Part shown: positions 8,490-17,795 of the stretch, in pieces
How positions within the stretch are numbered: the stretch's first letter is position 1
How the letters are laid out: each line of letters opens with the position of its first letter
Origin: Gracilibacillus ureilyticus
Lineage (GTDB): Bacteria > Bacillota > Bacilli > Bacillales > Amphibacillaceae
Length of the DNA: 64,000 nt
Assembly (NCBI RefSeq): GCF_900111195.1
Contig: NZ_FOGL01000001.1
Location: forward strand, 372,001 to 436,000
Direction: 5' to 3'
Position numbers and translations under genes: made by a program
The notes under the pieces: generated by a model
Databases searched by the model: none
Seen by the model: the letters and a program-made list of their open reading frames with translations, nothing else
Told to the model about the DNA's origin: nothing

Positions 8490-9793
8490 TATTCCTCCTC
8501 ATATGTTAAATCGTTTTGGATTACATCTTCATATGTTTCACGTTTAATAACTAATTTATCTTTTCCATTCTCAACAAAAACTACTGCTGCTTTTGGAAAC
8601 CTATTATAATGATTTGACATGGAATAACCATACGCCCCTGTACTGAAAACAGCAAGAATATCATTTGCTTCCACTTCCGGCAAATCGATGTCCCAAATCA
8701 ACATGTCACCAGACTCACAGCATTTTCCAGCAATTGAAACCTTTTCTTCAATGCGCTGATTCACTTTGTTTGCAATGACTGCATCATATTTTGCCTGGTA
8801 TAATGCTGGTCTGAGATTATCTGTCATTCCACCATCTACTGCAACATACTTCCTGACATTGGGAATGTCCTTTGTTGAACCGACAGTATATAAAGTCGTA
8901 GCCGTATCTCCGACAATAGAGCGGCCTGGTTCAATCCATATTTCAGGAAACTCTAAATCATAAACCTCAGCCTGTTTGGAAACCTCACTAATTAATGCTT
9001 CCACATATCTGTCCAATGGTAATGGTTTGTCTTCATCCGTATATTTAATACCGAATCCGCCGCCTAAATTAAGGATTTCAGCTTTAAATTGAAAGAGGTC
9101 TTTCCACTCGGACATAATTTTAAATAATCGTTCAACAGCCATTGTAAAACCATCAGTCTCAAATATTTGAGAGCCTATATGGCAATGTAAACCTTTCAGA
9201 TTTATTGAATCATTTGCAGATATTTTTTCCAGCGCTTCAGCTGCCTGACCATTGGATAAGTCAAATCCAAACTTTGAGTCTTCATTTCCAGTTAAAATAT
9301 AGTCATGTGTATGGGCCTCAATCCCTGGAGTGACACGAATAAGTACATCCATCGTAGTCTGCTTTTCTTCCAGAACAGCTGCCAGCAGATCGATTTCGTA
9401 AAAATTATCGATAACAATACATCCGATTTCTGCATTTACTGCCATCTCTAGTTCTTCCAAACTCTTATTATTCCCATGAAAGTGAATTTTGTCAACTGGA
9501 AAACCTGCCTGAAGTGCAGTATACAGTTCACCTTGTGAAACAACATCCAGACTTAGTTTTTCTTGTTTTGCGACTTGTACCATTGCCACAGACGAAAATG
9601 CCTTGCTAGCATACGCTACCTGGGCTTTTACACCATGTTTAGCAAATGTACTTACAAAAGCTCTCGCATTATTTCTTATTTTTTCTACATCATATACAAA
9701 TAAAGGTGTACCGTATTTCTCAGCTAGCATAATACTATCAAGCCCGCCAATTGTAAGATGACCTTTATTGTTTACAGTTAACGAATTTGTCAT
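8489..9793 (-). CDS. lysA: diaminopimelate decarboxylase
   Basis: 434 aa. Converts meso-diaminopimelate to L-lysine, the last step of lysine synthesis, with PLP. The PLP lysine is K64 in [10 protein letters not shown]; the HCHIGSQI motif, the GGG loop ([12 protein letters not shown]) and the CCESGD substrate-cysteine motif are present. Length is normal for the fold-type III family. A GGGGG run about 12 nt before the ATG is the likely ribosome site. It lies downstream of spoVAF, separated by a terminator, as in B. subtilis. Confidence 0.96.
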   Translation of the reverse strand: MTNSLTVNNKGHLTIGGLDSIMLAEKYGTPLFVYDVEKIRNNARAFVSTFAKHGVKAQVAYASKAFSSVAMVQVAKQEKLSLDVVSQGELYTALQAGFPVDKIHFHGNNKSLEELEMAVNAEIGCIVIDNFYEIDLLAAVLEEKQTTMDVLIRVTPGIEAHTHDYILTGNEDSKFGFDLSNGQAAEALEKISANDSINLKGLHCHIGSQIFETDGFTMAVERLFKIMSEWKDLFQFKAEILNLGGGFGIKYTDEDKPLPLDRYVEALISEVSKQAEVYDLEFPEIWIEPGRSIVGDTATTLYTVGSTKDIPNVRKYVAVDGGMTDNLRPALYQAKYDAVIANKVNQRIEEKVSIAGKCCESGDMLIWDIDLPEVEANDILAVFSTGAYGYSMSNHYNRFPKAAVVFVENGKDKLVIKRETYEDVIQNDLTYEEE

Positions 9794-9845
9794 CTATCTA
9801 TTCAACCCCCAAAAATAGTGTAAATCCTGTTCGGTTTCCAGCATA

Positions 9846-9899
9846 AAGTAAAATCCCTTTTTCTTTCTCAAAGGCTGTATACGAGAAAGAAAGAGGGAT
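9846..9899 (-). terminator. terminator after spoVAF
   Basis: 17-bp arms 9853–9869 and 9883–9899 with one mismatch. On the minus strand the stem is followed by a T-rich TTTACTTTA. It lies about 100 nt beyond the spoVAF stop and upstream of lysA. Confidence 0.75.
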
Positions 9900-9998
9900 C
9901 AATTAATTGTTCCCGAAATTTTATAACCATGATACATAAAAGTTATTATAATATACAACCTTTACTTTTATCAAGCCAGTTAAGCGAGTCGAGTCTGC

Positions 9999-11468
9999 TT
10001 ATACTTGCTTCCGGTTATTTTTAGGATGAACAATGCTTGGTCTTGTTTTAGATAAGGGGACAGATACACGAAATAAAATTTGGGATAACGCCTTTCCGTT
10101 AAAGGGCAGAAAAGGCCACAAATATGGTGTCTGTAGTGAACGGATATTTGCTAAAAAGAGCAGTAAACATGTCATACCGATAATGAAACCCGGAACGTGA
10201 AAAAAGAATGTTAACAATACAAGCAATATCCGTATTATTTTGTTAGCAACACTTAATTCATAACTTGGTGTTGCGAAAGATCCGATAGCACTAATTGCAA
10301 CATACAAAATAACTTCAGAACTGAATAATCCCACCTTAATTGCAATCTCCCCGATAAGGACAGCAGCAATTAAGCCCATTGCAGTAGACAAAGGGGTAGG
10401 TGTATGGATTGCTGCCATTCTGAGAAATTCAATCCCGATATCTGCAAGTAAAATTTGGACAACAATAGGGATATTACCTGTTTCATTCGGTCCGATAAAA
10501 CTCAAATTCGGTGGCAGCAGTTGAGGTTCCACCACTAGCAACAGCCAAAGCGGCAGCAAGAATATGGAGGCAAAAATCCCTAAAAAGCGGACCCATCTGA
10601 CAAATGTCCCTACTGCAGGAGATTCTCTGTATTCTTCTGCATGCTGAACGTGATGAAAGAAAGTTGTCGGCATAATTATCATACTAGGTGAAGTATCAAC
10701 CATAATGAGCACATGACCCTCTAATAAGTGAGTTGAGGCAACGTCAGGTCTCTCCGTATACCTGACTAAAGGATATGGATTCATTCCCTGGTGCACTAAG
10801 TACTCTTCAATTGTTTTATCCGCCATGGAGATACCATCCACTTCAATTTGGCTTAATTCATCTTTTATTAGTGCAATCAATCCATCATCTGCTACATCTT
10901 GTAAGTAAGAAATACAAACATCCGTTTTGGATCGCTCACCAATTTGCATGATTTCATTTCTAAGTCTTTCATCCCGGATCCTTCGTCTTGTTAATGCTGT
11001 ATTTTCTATAATATTCTCTGTGTATCCGTCCCTTGCTCCTCTTACTACTTTCTCGGTATCTGGTTCTTCTGGTGACCTGCCCGGATAACTTCTTACATCT
11101 ACGATAAAGCATTCGCTTTCTCCATCAACAAATACTACAAGCAAACCTGAGAGTAGCTGGTCAATTGCTTTCTCAAAAGTATCCGCCTTCTCTAATTGCT
11201 GATGTACAACCCTGTTATCTAAAACCTCATAAATATCAGTTTCTTTTATTTCATCATCGTTTACAGAGATAAATTTTTTTATTATTTCGATAACAACGCC
11301 TGTATCAACTAATCCCGTAACATAGTACAATTGTACTTTTTTCTTCAAGATTGTTAACTCGCGGAATCCAACATCAAACGATACGTCCAGTCCTAATTTA
11401 CTTTTTAAAAATGCTTCATTCTCTTCAATTCGGCGATTGATTAATTTCGGCTTTTTATTTTTTCTCAT
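9999..11468 (-). CDS. spoVAF: stage V sporulation protein AF (GerA-type A-subunit homologue)
   Basis: 489 aa. SpoVAF belongs to the GerAA family of spore germinant receptor A subunits. In B. subtilis it is a non-essential inner-membrane spore protein reported to modulate germination. The soluble N-terminal half (about residues 1–285) includes YPGRSPEEPDTEKVVRGARDGYTENI, and several membrane segments follow (about 290–450). The start at 11468 has an AAGGGG site. It follows spoVAB directly by 24 nt, with no spoVAC, spoVAD or spoVAE between. Confidence 0.93.
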   Translation of the reverse strand: MRKNKKPKLINRRIEENEAFLKSKLGLDVSFDVGFRELTILKKKVQLYYVTGLVDTGVVIEIIKKFISVNDDEIKETDIYEVLDNRVVHQQLEKADTFEKAIDQLLSGLLVVFVDGESECFIVDVRSYPGRSPEEPDTEKVVRGARDGYTENIIENTALTRRRIRDERLRNEIMQIGERSKTDVCISYLQDVADDGLIALIKDELSQIEVDGISMADKTIEEYLVHQGMNPYPLVRYTERPDVASTHLLEGHVLIMVDTSPSMIIMPTTFFHHVQHAEEYRESPAVGTFVRWVRFLGIFASIFLLPLWLLLVVEPQLLPPNLSFIGPNETGNIPIVVQILLADIGIEFLRMAAIHTPTPLSTAMGLIAAVLIGEIAIKVGLFSSEVILYVAISAIGSFATPSYELSVANKIIRILLVLLTFFFHVPGFIIGMTCLLLFLANIRSLQTPYLWPFLPFNGKALSQILFRVSVPLSKTRPSIVHPKNNRKQV

Positions 11469-11492
11469 GACTGACCCCTTAGAAAAAAATTT

Positions 11493-11933
11493 TTAGTGCA
11501 TAATATCTACGAATATCGTCCAGTGAAAAACTGATCCGGCTATTTTGCCAATTACTACAGCCATCAGTAACCAAAGTAATTCTCTTTCGATTCCCAACCT
11601 TTTCATTAGGATCGGGAATACATTTAGTACTTCTGTTAGTCCTGCAGCCAACATTCCTACAAAAACGCCATGTAATAGTCCCCATATTATAAGGAGAATA
11701 ACGGGTAAGCTGACAGTTACAGTAGAAAACGATAAAAAAGTACCAAGTAAAGCACCAATAATAACACTTGTCTGGTACGAGGAAAGAAATCTATACGATT
11801 TACTAAGTTGGACAAGTCTCGGTATTATTCCTAATACTGTTAAAAAGGCAACAAAGCCAGAACCAACCATTATTCCGGAACCAAAACCAATAAATACTTC
11901 CAAGATCCAAACACGGATAGAATCACTTATCAT
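11493..11933 (-). CDS. spoVAB: stage V sporulation protein AB
   Basis: 146 aa integral membrane protein; the segment GSGFVAFLTVLGIIPRLVQL and the C-terminal GKIAGSVFHWTIF are typical. SpoVA proteins move dipicolinic acid in and out of the spore core. The gene overlaps spoVAA by 11 nt and has no clear ribosome site of its own, implying translational coupling. The channel genes that normally follow are missing here. Confidence 0.92.
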   Translation of the reverse strand: MISDSIRVWILEVFIGFGSGIMVGSGFVAFLTVLGIIPRLVQLSKSYRFLSSYQTSVIIGALLGTFLSFSTVTVSLPVILLIIWGLLHGVFVGMLAAGLTEVLNVFPILMKRLGIERELLWLLMAVVIGKIAGSVFHWTIFVDIMH

Positions 11934-12534
11934 TTTTTGTAATCACATTTTCATGACATATTAAATAGGCATCCAGATCCTGTTGGTAATTAAACATTTC
12001 AACCTCAAGCGGACTTGGTTCTTCATTAAAACGTTTTTTAAAAATATGATTAAAAAACAGGACCATTCCCAACCCCAGTCCAAAAGAGTACGGTATTTGC
12101 AGCCATAAAGGTTTGTCAACTTTCTCACCAGTTAACATATATGCTAAACTCTGCTGCACTTCCATCATACTTACGTCATAATGAAAGTTCATTATCGCCA
12201 TTGCGGAACCGATACAGAGCAAAAGCCATATTGAAGTAATCACAAGAATGTTAGCTTTCTTTCTTTGTTTCTTAATGTCTACAATGGTTTGATTAGTTCC
12301 GACCAGTTCAAAAGATATAGCTGGATATACTTGAATAAGTTGTTCCAACAGAAGAAAACCATCTATAACAGAAACATTTTTATCCTTATCAGTAATTTGA
12401 TAAATTTTCAGGTGATATATTTTTGATATATCCGGAATATTTCCGGTTATATATGCAACATCAGACAATTTTAAGAGATGATTTGCATCAACTGTTATTC
12501 TTTTTTTTAATCGAAGGTAAATTTTCTCTTCCAT
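11923..12534 (-). CDS. spoVAA: stage V sporulation protein AA
   Basis: 203 aa. The soluble N-terminal half (about residues 1–95) begins EEKIYLRLKKRITVDANHLLKLSDVA, followed by two membrane segments (about 97–117 and 148–166), the usual SpoVAA layout. GGGAGGT lies 8 nt before the ATG. It is first in spoVAA-AB-AF. A strong terminator separates it from sigF, so it should have its own forespore promoter, but I could not fix the −35/−10 boxes. Confidence 0.9.
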   Translation of the reverse strand: MEEKIYLRLKKRITVDANHLLKLSDVAYITGNIPDISKIYHLKIYQITDKDKNVSVIDGFLLLEQLIQVYPAISFELVGTNQTIVDIKKQRKKANILVITSIWLLLCIGSAMAIMNFHYDVSMMEVQQSLAYMLTGEKVDKPLWLQIPYSFGLGLGMVLFFNHIFKKRFNEEPSPLEVEMFNYQQDLDAYLICHENVITKNDK

Positions 12535-12627
12535 TGATTCATACCTCCCAGACTTTCTTTTTTTTAGTATGTTAATAAAAATTCTTTTTATACAGTTGAT
12601 CCCATTCTAATATATACCGCGCTCCAT

Positions 12628-12665
12628 AAAAAAAGAGCATGAAAGGATATATCCTCTACACGCTC
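12628..12665 (-). terminator. terminator after sigF
   Basis: Outer 7-bp arms 12635–12641 and 12659–12665 (one G·U) enclose an inner AGGATATATCCT hairpin. On the minus strand the stem is followed by seven T. It ends the spoIIA operon 25 nt after the sigF stop. Confidence 0.82.
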
Positions 12666-12689
12666 TCTTATCTTTTCCAGTACATAGAT

Positions 12690-13433
12690 TTAATTCAACA
12701 TTTCTTCTTTCATTTTTTCCAAAATTCTTTTTTCTATCCGGGAAACTTGCACTTGTGAGATGCCTAACCGATTAGCAACCTCTGTCTGTGTCTGGTCTTT
12801 ATAATACCTAAGATAAACAATTAACCGTTCCCTTTGATCAAGTTCATTAATTAACTGCTCCATCGTCATCTTATCAAACCAATTATTATTGGAATCCGCT
12901 ATCTGATCAAGCAAGGTGATCGGATCCCCATCATTTTCAAAGACTGTTTCATGAATAGACTGCGGTTTTTTCGTCGCTTCCTGTGCATGAATGATTTCTT
13001 CAGGACTTAGCTCGAGCTTGTTAGCGATCTCCTGAACGGTCGGGACTCTACCCAGTTCCTTCGTTAACTCATCTGCAGCCCTTCTAATTTTATTACCCAC
13101 TTCTTTTAATGAGCGGCTTACCTTTACAGTTCCATCATCCCGAATAAAACGCTGAATCTCCCCAATTATCATTGGGACAGCATATGTGGAGAATTTGACA
13201 TCATATGAAAGATCAAATTTATCGATTGACTTGAGCAATCCTATACAACCTATTTGAAAAAGATCATCCTGATCATATCCTCTATTAAGAAAACGCTGGA
13301 CTACTGACCATACCAGACGAATATTTTTCTCTACTAAGATGGTTCTTGCATTCTCATCACCCTGCTGGCTTAATTCAATGTATCGTTTGACATCTTTATC
13401 ATCCAATGTCTTTGCATTTTGAATTTTTGTCAT
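12690..13433 (-). CDS. sigF: RNA polymerase sporulation sigma factor SigF
   Basis: About 247 aa. First compartment-specific sigma factor, active in the forespore and held by SpoIIAB before septation. Region 2 includes QDDLFQIGCIGLLKSIDKFD and VKFSTYAVPMIIGEIQRFIRD; the region 4 helix-turn-helix reads TQTEVANRLGISQVQVSRIE. In-frame starts exist at GTG 13442, ATG 13439 and ATG 13433; the AGGTGATG site best fits 13433. It follows spoIIAB without a gap. Confidence 0.96.
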   Translation of the reverse strand: MTKIQNAKTLDDKDVKRYIELSQQGDENARTILVEKNIRLVWSVVQRFLNRGYDQDDLFQIGCIGLLKSIDKFDLSYDVKFSTYAVPMIIGEIQRFIRDDGTVKVSRSLKEVGNKIRRAADELTKELGRVPTVQEIANKLELSPEEIIHAQEATKKPQSIHETVFENDGDPITLLDQIADSNNNWFDKMTMEQLINELDQRERLIVYLRYYKDQTQTEVANRLGISQVQVSRIEKRILEKMKEEMLN

Positions 13434-13442
13434 TGGCATCAC

Positions 13443-13883
13443 CTAATTACAAAGGCTTTTACTTGTTTGGAAATCTTTAATCAAAGTAACTTTGGTACCT
13501 ATTCCGGGCTTTGAAATGACATTCACTTTATCCATAAAATTTTCCATAATAGTAAAGCCCATACCTGAACGTTCTAATTCCGGTTTGGAGGTAAAGAGAG
13601 GTTCTTTGGCTAAATCAACGTTATCAATACCGATACCGTGATCTTCAATTACTATCGATAGTGTACTATCTGTTATTTCACACTCGATAAAAACTGTCTG
13701 ATTGGGATCTTCTTCGTAACCATGGATAATAGCGTTTGTAACGGCTTCCGAAACTACTGTTTTAATTTCTGTAATTTCATTCATTGTTGGGTCAATTTGT
13801 GAAACAAATGCCGCAACAGAAACTCTCGCGAAGGCTTCATTCTCACTAATACTTTTAAATTGCAACTGCATCGAATTATTCAT
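13443..13883 (-). CDS. spoIIAB: anti-sigma-F factor / SpoIIAA kinase SpoIIAB
   Basis: 146 aa GHKL protein kinase that binds SigF or phosphorylates SpoIIAA. The ATP-binding boxes are visible: N-box [12 protein letters not shown] (about 45–56), G1 DHGIGIDN (about 82–89) and G2 [10 protein letters not shown] (about 108–117). The ATG overlaps the end of spoIIAA by 4 nt, with a GGGGGTGG site in the spoIIAA tail, so stoichiometry is coupled. Confidence 0.96.
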   Translation of the reverse strand: MNNSMQLQFKSISENEAFARVSVAAFVSQIDPTMNEITEIKTVVSEAVTNAIIHGYEEDPNQTVFIECEITDSTLSIVIEDHGIGIDNVDLAKEPLFTSKPELERSGMGFTIMENFMDKVNVISKPGIGTKVTLIKDFQTSKSLCN

Positions 13884-14233
13884 GATGCCACCCCCAGTGT
13901 TAATAAAGCAAATGATTCATCCTGTTCTAACCTGACGATTTTAAATAATCCTGACATATCAAATAATCGTTTCACAGTTGGAGAGATGGAGCAGACAACC
14001 ATTTCACCGCCTAATTGCTGAATTTCTTTATATCTTCCCAGAACTACACCTAATCCGGAACTATCCATAAAATGAAGATTAGCTAAGTTTAAAACAACAT
14101 GTTTTGTCTGGTGTTTTTGAATGTGTTCCTGCCATTCAATTTTTAATTTTGCAGCAGAGTGATGATCCAATTCTCCATCTAACCGAACAATTAATACATT
14201 CTCCATTGCAATAAATTCTGATAATAATTGCAA
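13880..14233 (-). CDS. spoIIAA: anti-anti-sigma factor SpoIIAA
   Basis: 117 aa STAS-domain protein. In its unphosphorylated form it pulls SpoIIAB off SigF. The phospho-acceptor motif [14 protein letters not shown] is intact, and the tail FDMSGLFKI…LLTLGVAS is near-identical to Bacillus homologues. A TTG at 14248 is in frame but lies on the GGGAGGG ribosome site. The TTG at 14233, 7 nt downstream of that site, gives the usual family length and is taken as the start. Confidence 0.94.
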   Translation of the reverse strand: MQLLSEFIAMENVLIVRLDGELDHHSAAKLKIEWQEHIQKHQTKHVVLNLANLHFMDSSGLGVVLGRYKEIQQLGGEMVVCSISPTVKRLFDMSGLFKIVRLEQDESFALLTLGVAS

Positions 14234-14258
14234 AGTAATCCCTCCCAAAATTTATAGT

Positions 14259-14288
14259 ATATTCTATATTTCTATTTTTTCACCCTTT
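14259..14288 (-). promoter_or_regulatory. candidate sigma-H promoter of the spoIIA operon
   Basis: On the minus strand AAAGGGTGA (14280–14288), a 12-bp spacer and ATAGAATAT (14259–14267). The −10 matches RnnGAATww fully, the −35 matches RnAGGAwww partly. The spoIIA operon is sigma-H dependent in B. subtilis. Confidence 0.4.
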
Positions 14289-14336
14289 ACTCCTGCTACT
14301 TGACAAAACTAGAATTAAATCGATTTTTTCCTTCAA

Positions 14337-15542
14337 TTATTTACTAAGAAATGAACCAAGAATCCTAGCTGCGAGTTGGAAAGTTCCAGCTTTCTCCATA
14401 TCATCCTGAATAACCAGCTCTGTTTCGGTTAATATCTCATCATTATTCTTTACCTGCAGCACCCCGACTGCAGTACCTTTCTTAATTGGCAATGTAATAT
14501 CTTGCTTTATCTTTATATCTGTTTCGATATCCGACAAATCTTCTCCTTTCTTATGTAAAATGGAGATAGAATCATTGGTGATAATGTTCACTTTTTGGTT
14601 CTTTGCTTTCAACCAATTAAAACTGGTAACTACCTGGTTTTTATTAAACAACTGCTTTGTGGTGTATTTATTGTAGACATAATCCAGCATTGAACTTACA
14701 TCACTGTTTCTGTTTTTAGTTGAATCTGCCCCCATCACTACAGCTATGACACGCATTCCATCCTTTTCAGCGGTTGCTGTTAAACAATATTTCGCTTCAT
14801 TGGTGAAACCTGTTTTTAAGCCATCTACCCCTTCGTAAAACTTCACTAATTTATTTGTATTTACTAACCAGAATTCGTTCTCCTGGCCTTTTCGTAAATA
14901 GTCTTCATAAATACTAGTATATTTTGTTATATCTTCGAATTTTAGCAATTCTTTCGCCATAACAGCCATATCCTCTGCGGTGCTGTAATGGTTCTCTGCA
15001 GGGAGTCCTGTTGTATTTTGAAACAGTGTATTTTTAAGTCCCAATTCTTTAGCCTTCTGATTCATCATTTTTACAAATTCTTCTTCACTTCCTCCGATTC
15101 TTTCAGCTAAAGCTACTGATGCATCATTTCCCGAAGCAACTGCAATACCTTTTAATAAATCATCAACGGTCATTTCTTCCCCTTCTTCCAGGAAGATTTG
15201 CGATCCGCCCATGGATGCCGCTTTTTCACTAATTCTTACTTTTTCAGAAAGCGATAAATTCCCACCTTCAAGTTCCTCCATTATCAATAACATTGTCATA
15301 ATTTTAGTCATACTCGCCGGTGGAAGAACGTTTTGTGCATTCTTTTCAAATATAACTTCTCCTGTATCCCGTTCAATTAATATGGCCGACTTTGAATTAG
15401 GTGCTAAGTCCTGCGATTCCGTTTCACTAACAGATTCTGTTTCATGATGATCAGCATACAAATCCATTTCAACACTCACACATAGTACTAATGAAAAACT
15501 GATAAAGATTTTTAGCGCATTGATTAACTTATTCAAATTCAT
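14337..15542 (-). CDS. dacF: sporulation D-alanyl-D-alanine carboxypeptidase DacF
   Basis: About 401 aa low-molecular-weight PBP. A signal peptide spans about residues 1–30. Active-site motifs are S77-MTK-80, SGN at about 137–139 and KTG at about 243–245. DacF acts with DacB in setting cortex cross-linking. The ATG at 15542 sits close (3 nt) to a GGAGGTGT site; a TTG two codons later would give more usual spacing. The gene lies just upstream of spoIIAA, as in B. subtilis, where read-through from dacF expresses spoIIA late in the forespore. Confidence 0.94.
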   Translation of the reverse strand: MNLNKLINALKIFISFSLVLCVSVEMDLYADHHETESVSETESQDLAPNSKSAILIERDTGEVIFEKNAQNVLPPASMTKIMTMLLIMEELEGGNLSLSEKVRISEKAASMGGSQIFLEEGEEMTVDDLLKGIAVASGNDASVALAERIGGSEEEFVKMMNQKAKELGLKNTLFQNTTGLPAENHYSTAEDMAVMAKELLKFEDITKYTSIYEDYLRKGQENEFWLVNTNKLVKFYEGVDGLKTGFTNEAKYCLTATAEKDGMRVIAVVMGADSTKNRNSDVSSMLDYVYNKYTTKQLFNKNQVVTSFNWLKAKNQKVNIITNDSISILHKKGEDLSDIETDIKIKQDITLPIKKGTAVGVLQVKNNDEILTETELVIQDDMEKAGTFQLAARILGSFLSK

Positions 15543-15597
15543 ACACCTCCGATTATTAACAATATCTATTTTTGCCAAAATAATCTAAATATATAAC

Positions 15598-15629
15598 AAA
15601 AAAAGATGATTACCGCTAGATAATCATCT
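15598..15629 (-). terminator. terminator after pdp
   Basis: 9-bp arms 15604–15612 and 15621–15629; on the minus strand the stem is followed by a run of seven T. It lies between pdp and dacF. Confidence 0.85.
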
Positions 15630-15646
15630 CTTCTCTAAAATGTATC

Positions 15647-16948
15647 TTATTTAATTACATCATAAATCATTGTGTTCTTCTGAATTACCTGTTCTTTTAT
15701 TGTATAAGCATTCTGTATCAGTTTGATTATATCATCATTGCTGTTAGTGTCCGTATGCAATGTGGCAAGCGTATCACCTTCTTTAACTATATCTGCAATT
15801 TTTTTATGCAAGGTGATGCCAACTCCGTGATTAATTTTATCATCTTTCCTCGCTCTGCCAGCACCTAGATGCATTGCAGCTATGCCGACAGATTCAGCAT
15901 CCATTTCATGGACATACCCTTCCGCTTCTGCCTTTACACTTATATGATAAGCAGCTGATGGTAATTTGTCTAAATTTTCAATTACAGATATATCACCATT
16001 TTGTGCTTCTACAAAGTTTTTAAATGCCTGAAGGGCTTCCCCATTATCGATTAAGCGTGATAATTCGTGAACTGCTTTATCATAATCCGGATAAATTCCT
16101 GCTAAGATTGTCATATGTGCAGCTAATTCTAGCGCTAACACTCGTAAATCTTCCACATTTTCTCCCTGCAGTACCTTAACCGCTTCTTTCACTTCATTTG
16201 CATTACCAATTTCATAGCCCAGCGGCTGATTCATATCACTAATAATGGCCACTGTATTTCGTTTTAATTGTTTTCCAATAGTTACCATTTCCTCTGCCAG
16301 CTTTCTGGAGTCTTCCAGCGTTTTCATGAATGCCCCACTGCCTGTTTTTACATCGAGTACAATACTATCAGCTCCAGAAGCTATTTTCTTACTCATAATA
16401 GAACTAGCAATCAGAGGAATCGAATTAACGGTTGCAGTAACATCTCTCAGTGCATATAACTGCTTATCTGCAGGAGCTAAATTTCCTGTCTGGCCCACAA
16501 CCGCTAACTTATATTTATTGACATTTTCAATAAATTGTTCGTTGGTCAATTCCACTTTAAAACCTGGGATCGACTCTAGTTTATCAATTGTACCACCTGT
16601 ATGACCTAGTCCCCGTCCTGACATTTTGGCTACTGGGATCCCTGCTGCTGCAACTAATGGTCCAACAATAAATGTAGTCTTATCACCAACGCCGCCTGTG
16701 GAATGTTTATCCACTTTGTGACCATTTATTGCAGACAAGTCAATCGTATCACCAGATTCCACCATATACTTTGTAAGGAACGCTGTTTCCTCCTGGTCCA
16801 TCCCCTGAAAGTATACCGCCATCATTAATGCTGATAATTGATAGTCAGGTATAGTCTCTGCCATATAGTTCTCGATAACAAATTTGATTTCTGCTTCTGA
16901 CAACTTCATCCCATTTCTTTTCTTGGCTATCAGATCTACCATCCGCAT
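15647..16948 (-). CDS. pdp: pyrimidine-nucleoside phosphorylase
   Basis: 433 aa. Cleaves uridine or thymidine with phosphate to the base and (deoxy)ribose-1-phosphate. The glycosyltransferase family 3 start RMVDLIAKKRNGMKLSEAEI, the phosphate-site KHSTGGVGDKTT (about residues 81–92) and KIASGADSIVLDVKTGSGAFM are present. It is the third gene after deoB and punA; together they salvage nucleosides, feeding deoxyribose-phosphate to central metabolism. Confidence 0.95.
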   Translation of the reverse strand: MRMVDLIAKKRNGMKLSEAEIKFVIENYMAETIPDYQLSALMMAVYFQGMDQEETAFLTKYMVESGDTIDLSAINGHKVDKHSTGGVGDKTTFIVGPLVAAAGIPVAKMSGRGLGHTGGTIDKLESIPGFKVELTNEQFIENVNKYKLAVVGQTGNLAPADKQLYALRDVTATVNSIPLIASSIMSKKIASGADSIVLDVKTGSGAFMKTLEDSRKLAEEMVTIGKQLKRNTVAIISDMNQPLGYEIGNANEVKEAVKVLQGENVEDLRVLALELAAHMTILAGIYPDYDKAVHELSRLIDNGEALQAFKNFVEAQNGDISVIENLDKLPSAAYHISVKAEAEGYVHEMDAESVGIAAMHLGAGRARKDDKINHGVGITLHKKIADIVKEGDTLATLHTDTNSNDDIIKLIQNAYTIKEQVIQKNTMIYDVIK

Positions 16949-16974
16949 ATAATCAATCCTTTTCGCTAATTAAA

Positions 16975-17793
16975 TTAGGTCAGTTCCTGAATAACCTTAC
17001 GTACCAATTGAATAAAATTCTCTTTTACTTTTTCTGTAGTTTCGATTACTTCCTCATGACTAAGCGGCTGGTCTAAAATACCTGCAGCCATATTGGAAAT
17101 GCAGGAAATTCCGAGAACACGCATTTTGGCGTGTCTTGCAATAATCACTTCGGGAACTGTAGACATTCCAACTGCATCTCCACCTAATCGGCGGAGCATT
17201 CTTACTTCAGCGGGTGTTTCATAAGAAGGTCCGGTATTTGCTACATAAGTCCCTTCCTTTACTGCTATATTTACCTTATCAGCACATTTTTTGGCAATTT
17301 CAATCAGATCCCTGTCATAAGCTTGCGACATGTCAGGAAATCTTTCTCCTAATACTTTTTCATTGCGCCCAATTAAGGGATTAGAGCCTAAATTATTAAT
17401 ATGATCGGTTATGATCATTAAATCTCCTGCAGAAAAGCTTTCATTTATACCACCAGCAGCATTTGTAACAATCAGCTGTTCAATTCCAAGCAGCTGGAAT
17501 ACACGGACCGGAAAGGTTACCTGTTCCAGTGAGTACCCTTCATAGTAATGAAAGCGACCTTGCATTACAACAACATTAACACCTTCTAACTTACCGAATA
17601 CTAACCTGCCACTGTGGCCTTCTACCGTTGATACTGGAAAATGAGGAATTTGCTCATAATCAATAGCAGTGGTCTCAACTAATTCCTCTGCTAATACACC
17701 AAGACCTGAACCAAGTATAAGCCCAATATCAGCTTTTCCACTTACTTTCTTTTGTATATACTGAACTGCTTCTTCTATTTGTGCATGATTCAT
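16975..17793 (-). CDS. punA: purine-nucleoside phosphorylase (PNP family 2, trimeric type)
   Basis: 272 aa. Phosphorolysis of guanosine and inosine nucleosides to base and sugar-1-phosphate. Motifs: GLILGSGLG (about 24–32), the segment near residue 60 containing GHSGRLVFG, ITDHINNLGSNPLIG, GPSYETPAEVRM, and the substrate site VGMSTVPEVIIARH. It starts 2 nt after the deoB stop and precedes pdp by 26 nt, so all three are probably one transcript. Confidence 0.94.
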   Translation of the reverse strand: MNHAQIEEAVQYIQKKVSGKADIGLILGSGLGVLAEELVETTAIDYEQIPHFPVSTVEGHSGRLVFGKLEGVNVVVMQGRFHYYEGYSLEQVTFPVRVFQLLGIEQLIVTNAAGGINESFSAGDLMIITDHINNLGSNPLIGRNEKVLGERFPDMSQAYDRDLIEIAKKCADKVNIAVKEGTYVANTGPSYETPAEVRMLRRLGGDAVGMSTVPEVIIARHAKMRVLGISCISNMAAGILDQPLSHEEVIETTEKVKENFIQLVRKVIQELT

Positions 17794-17795
17794 TA

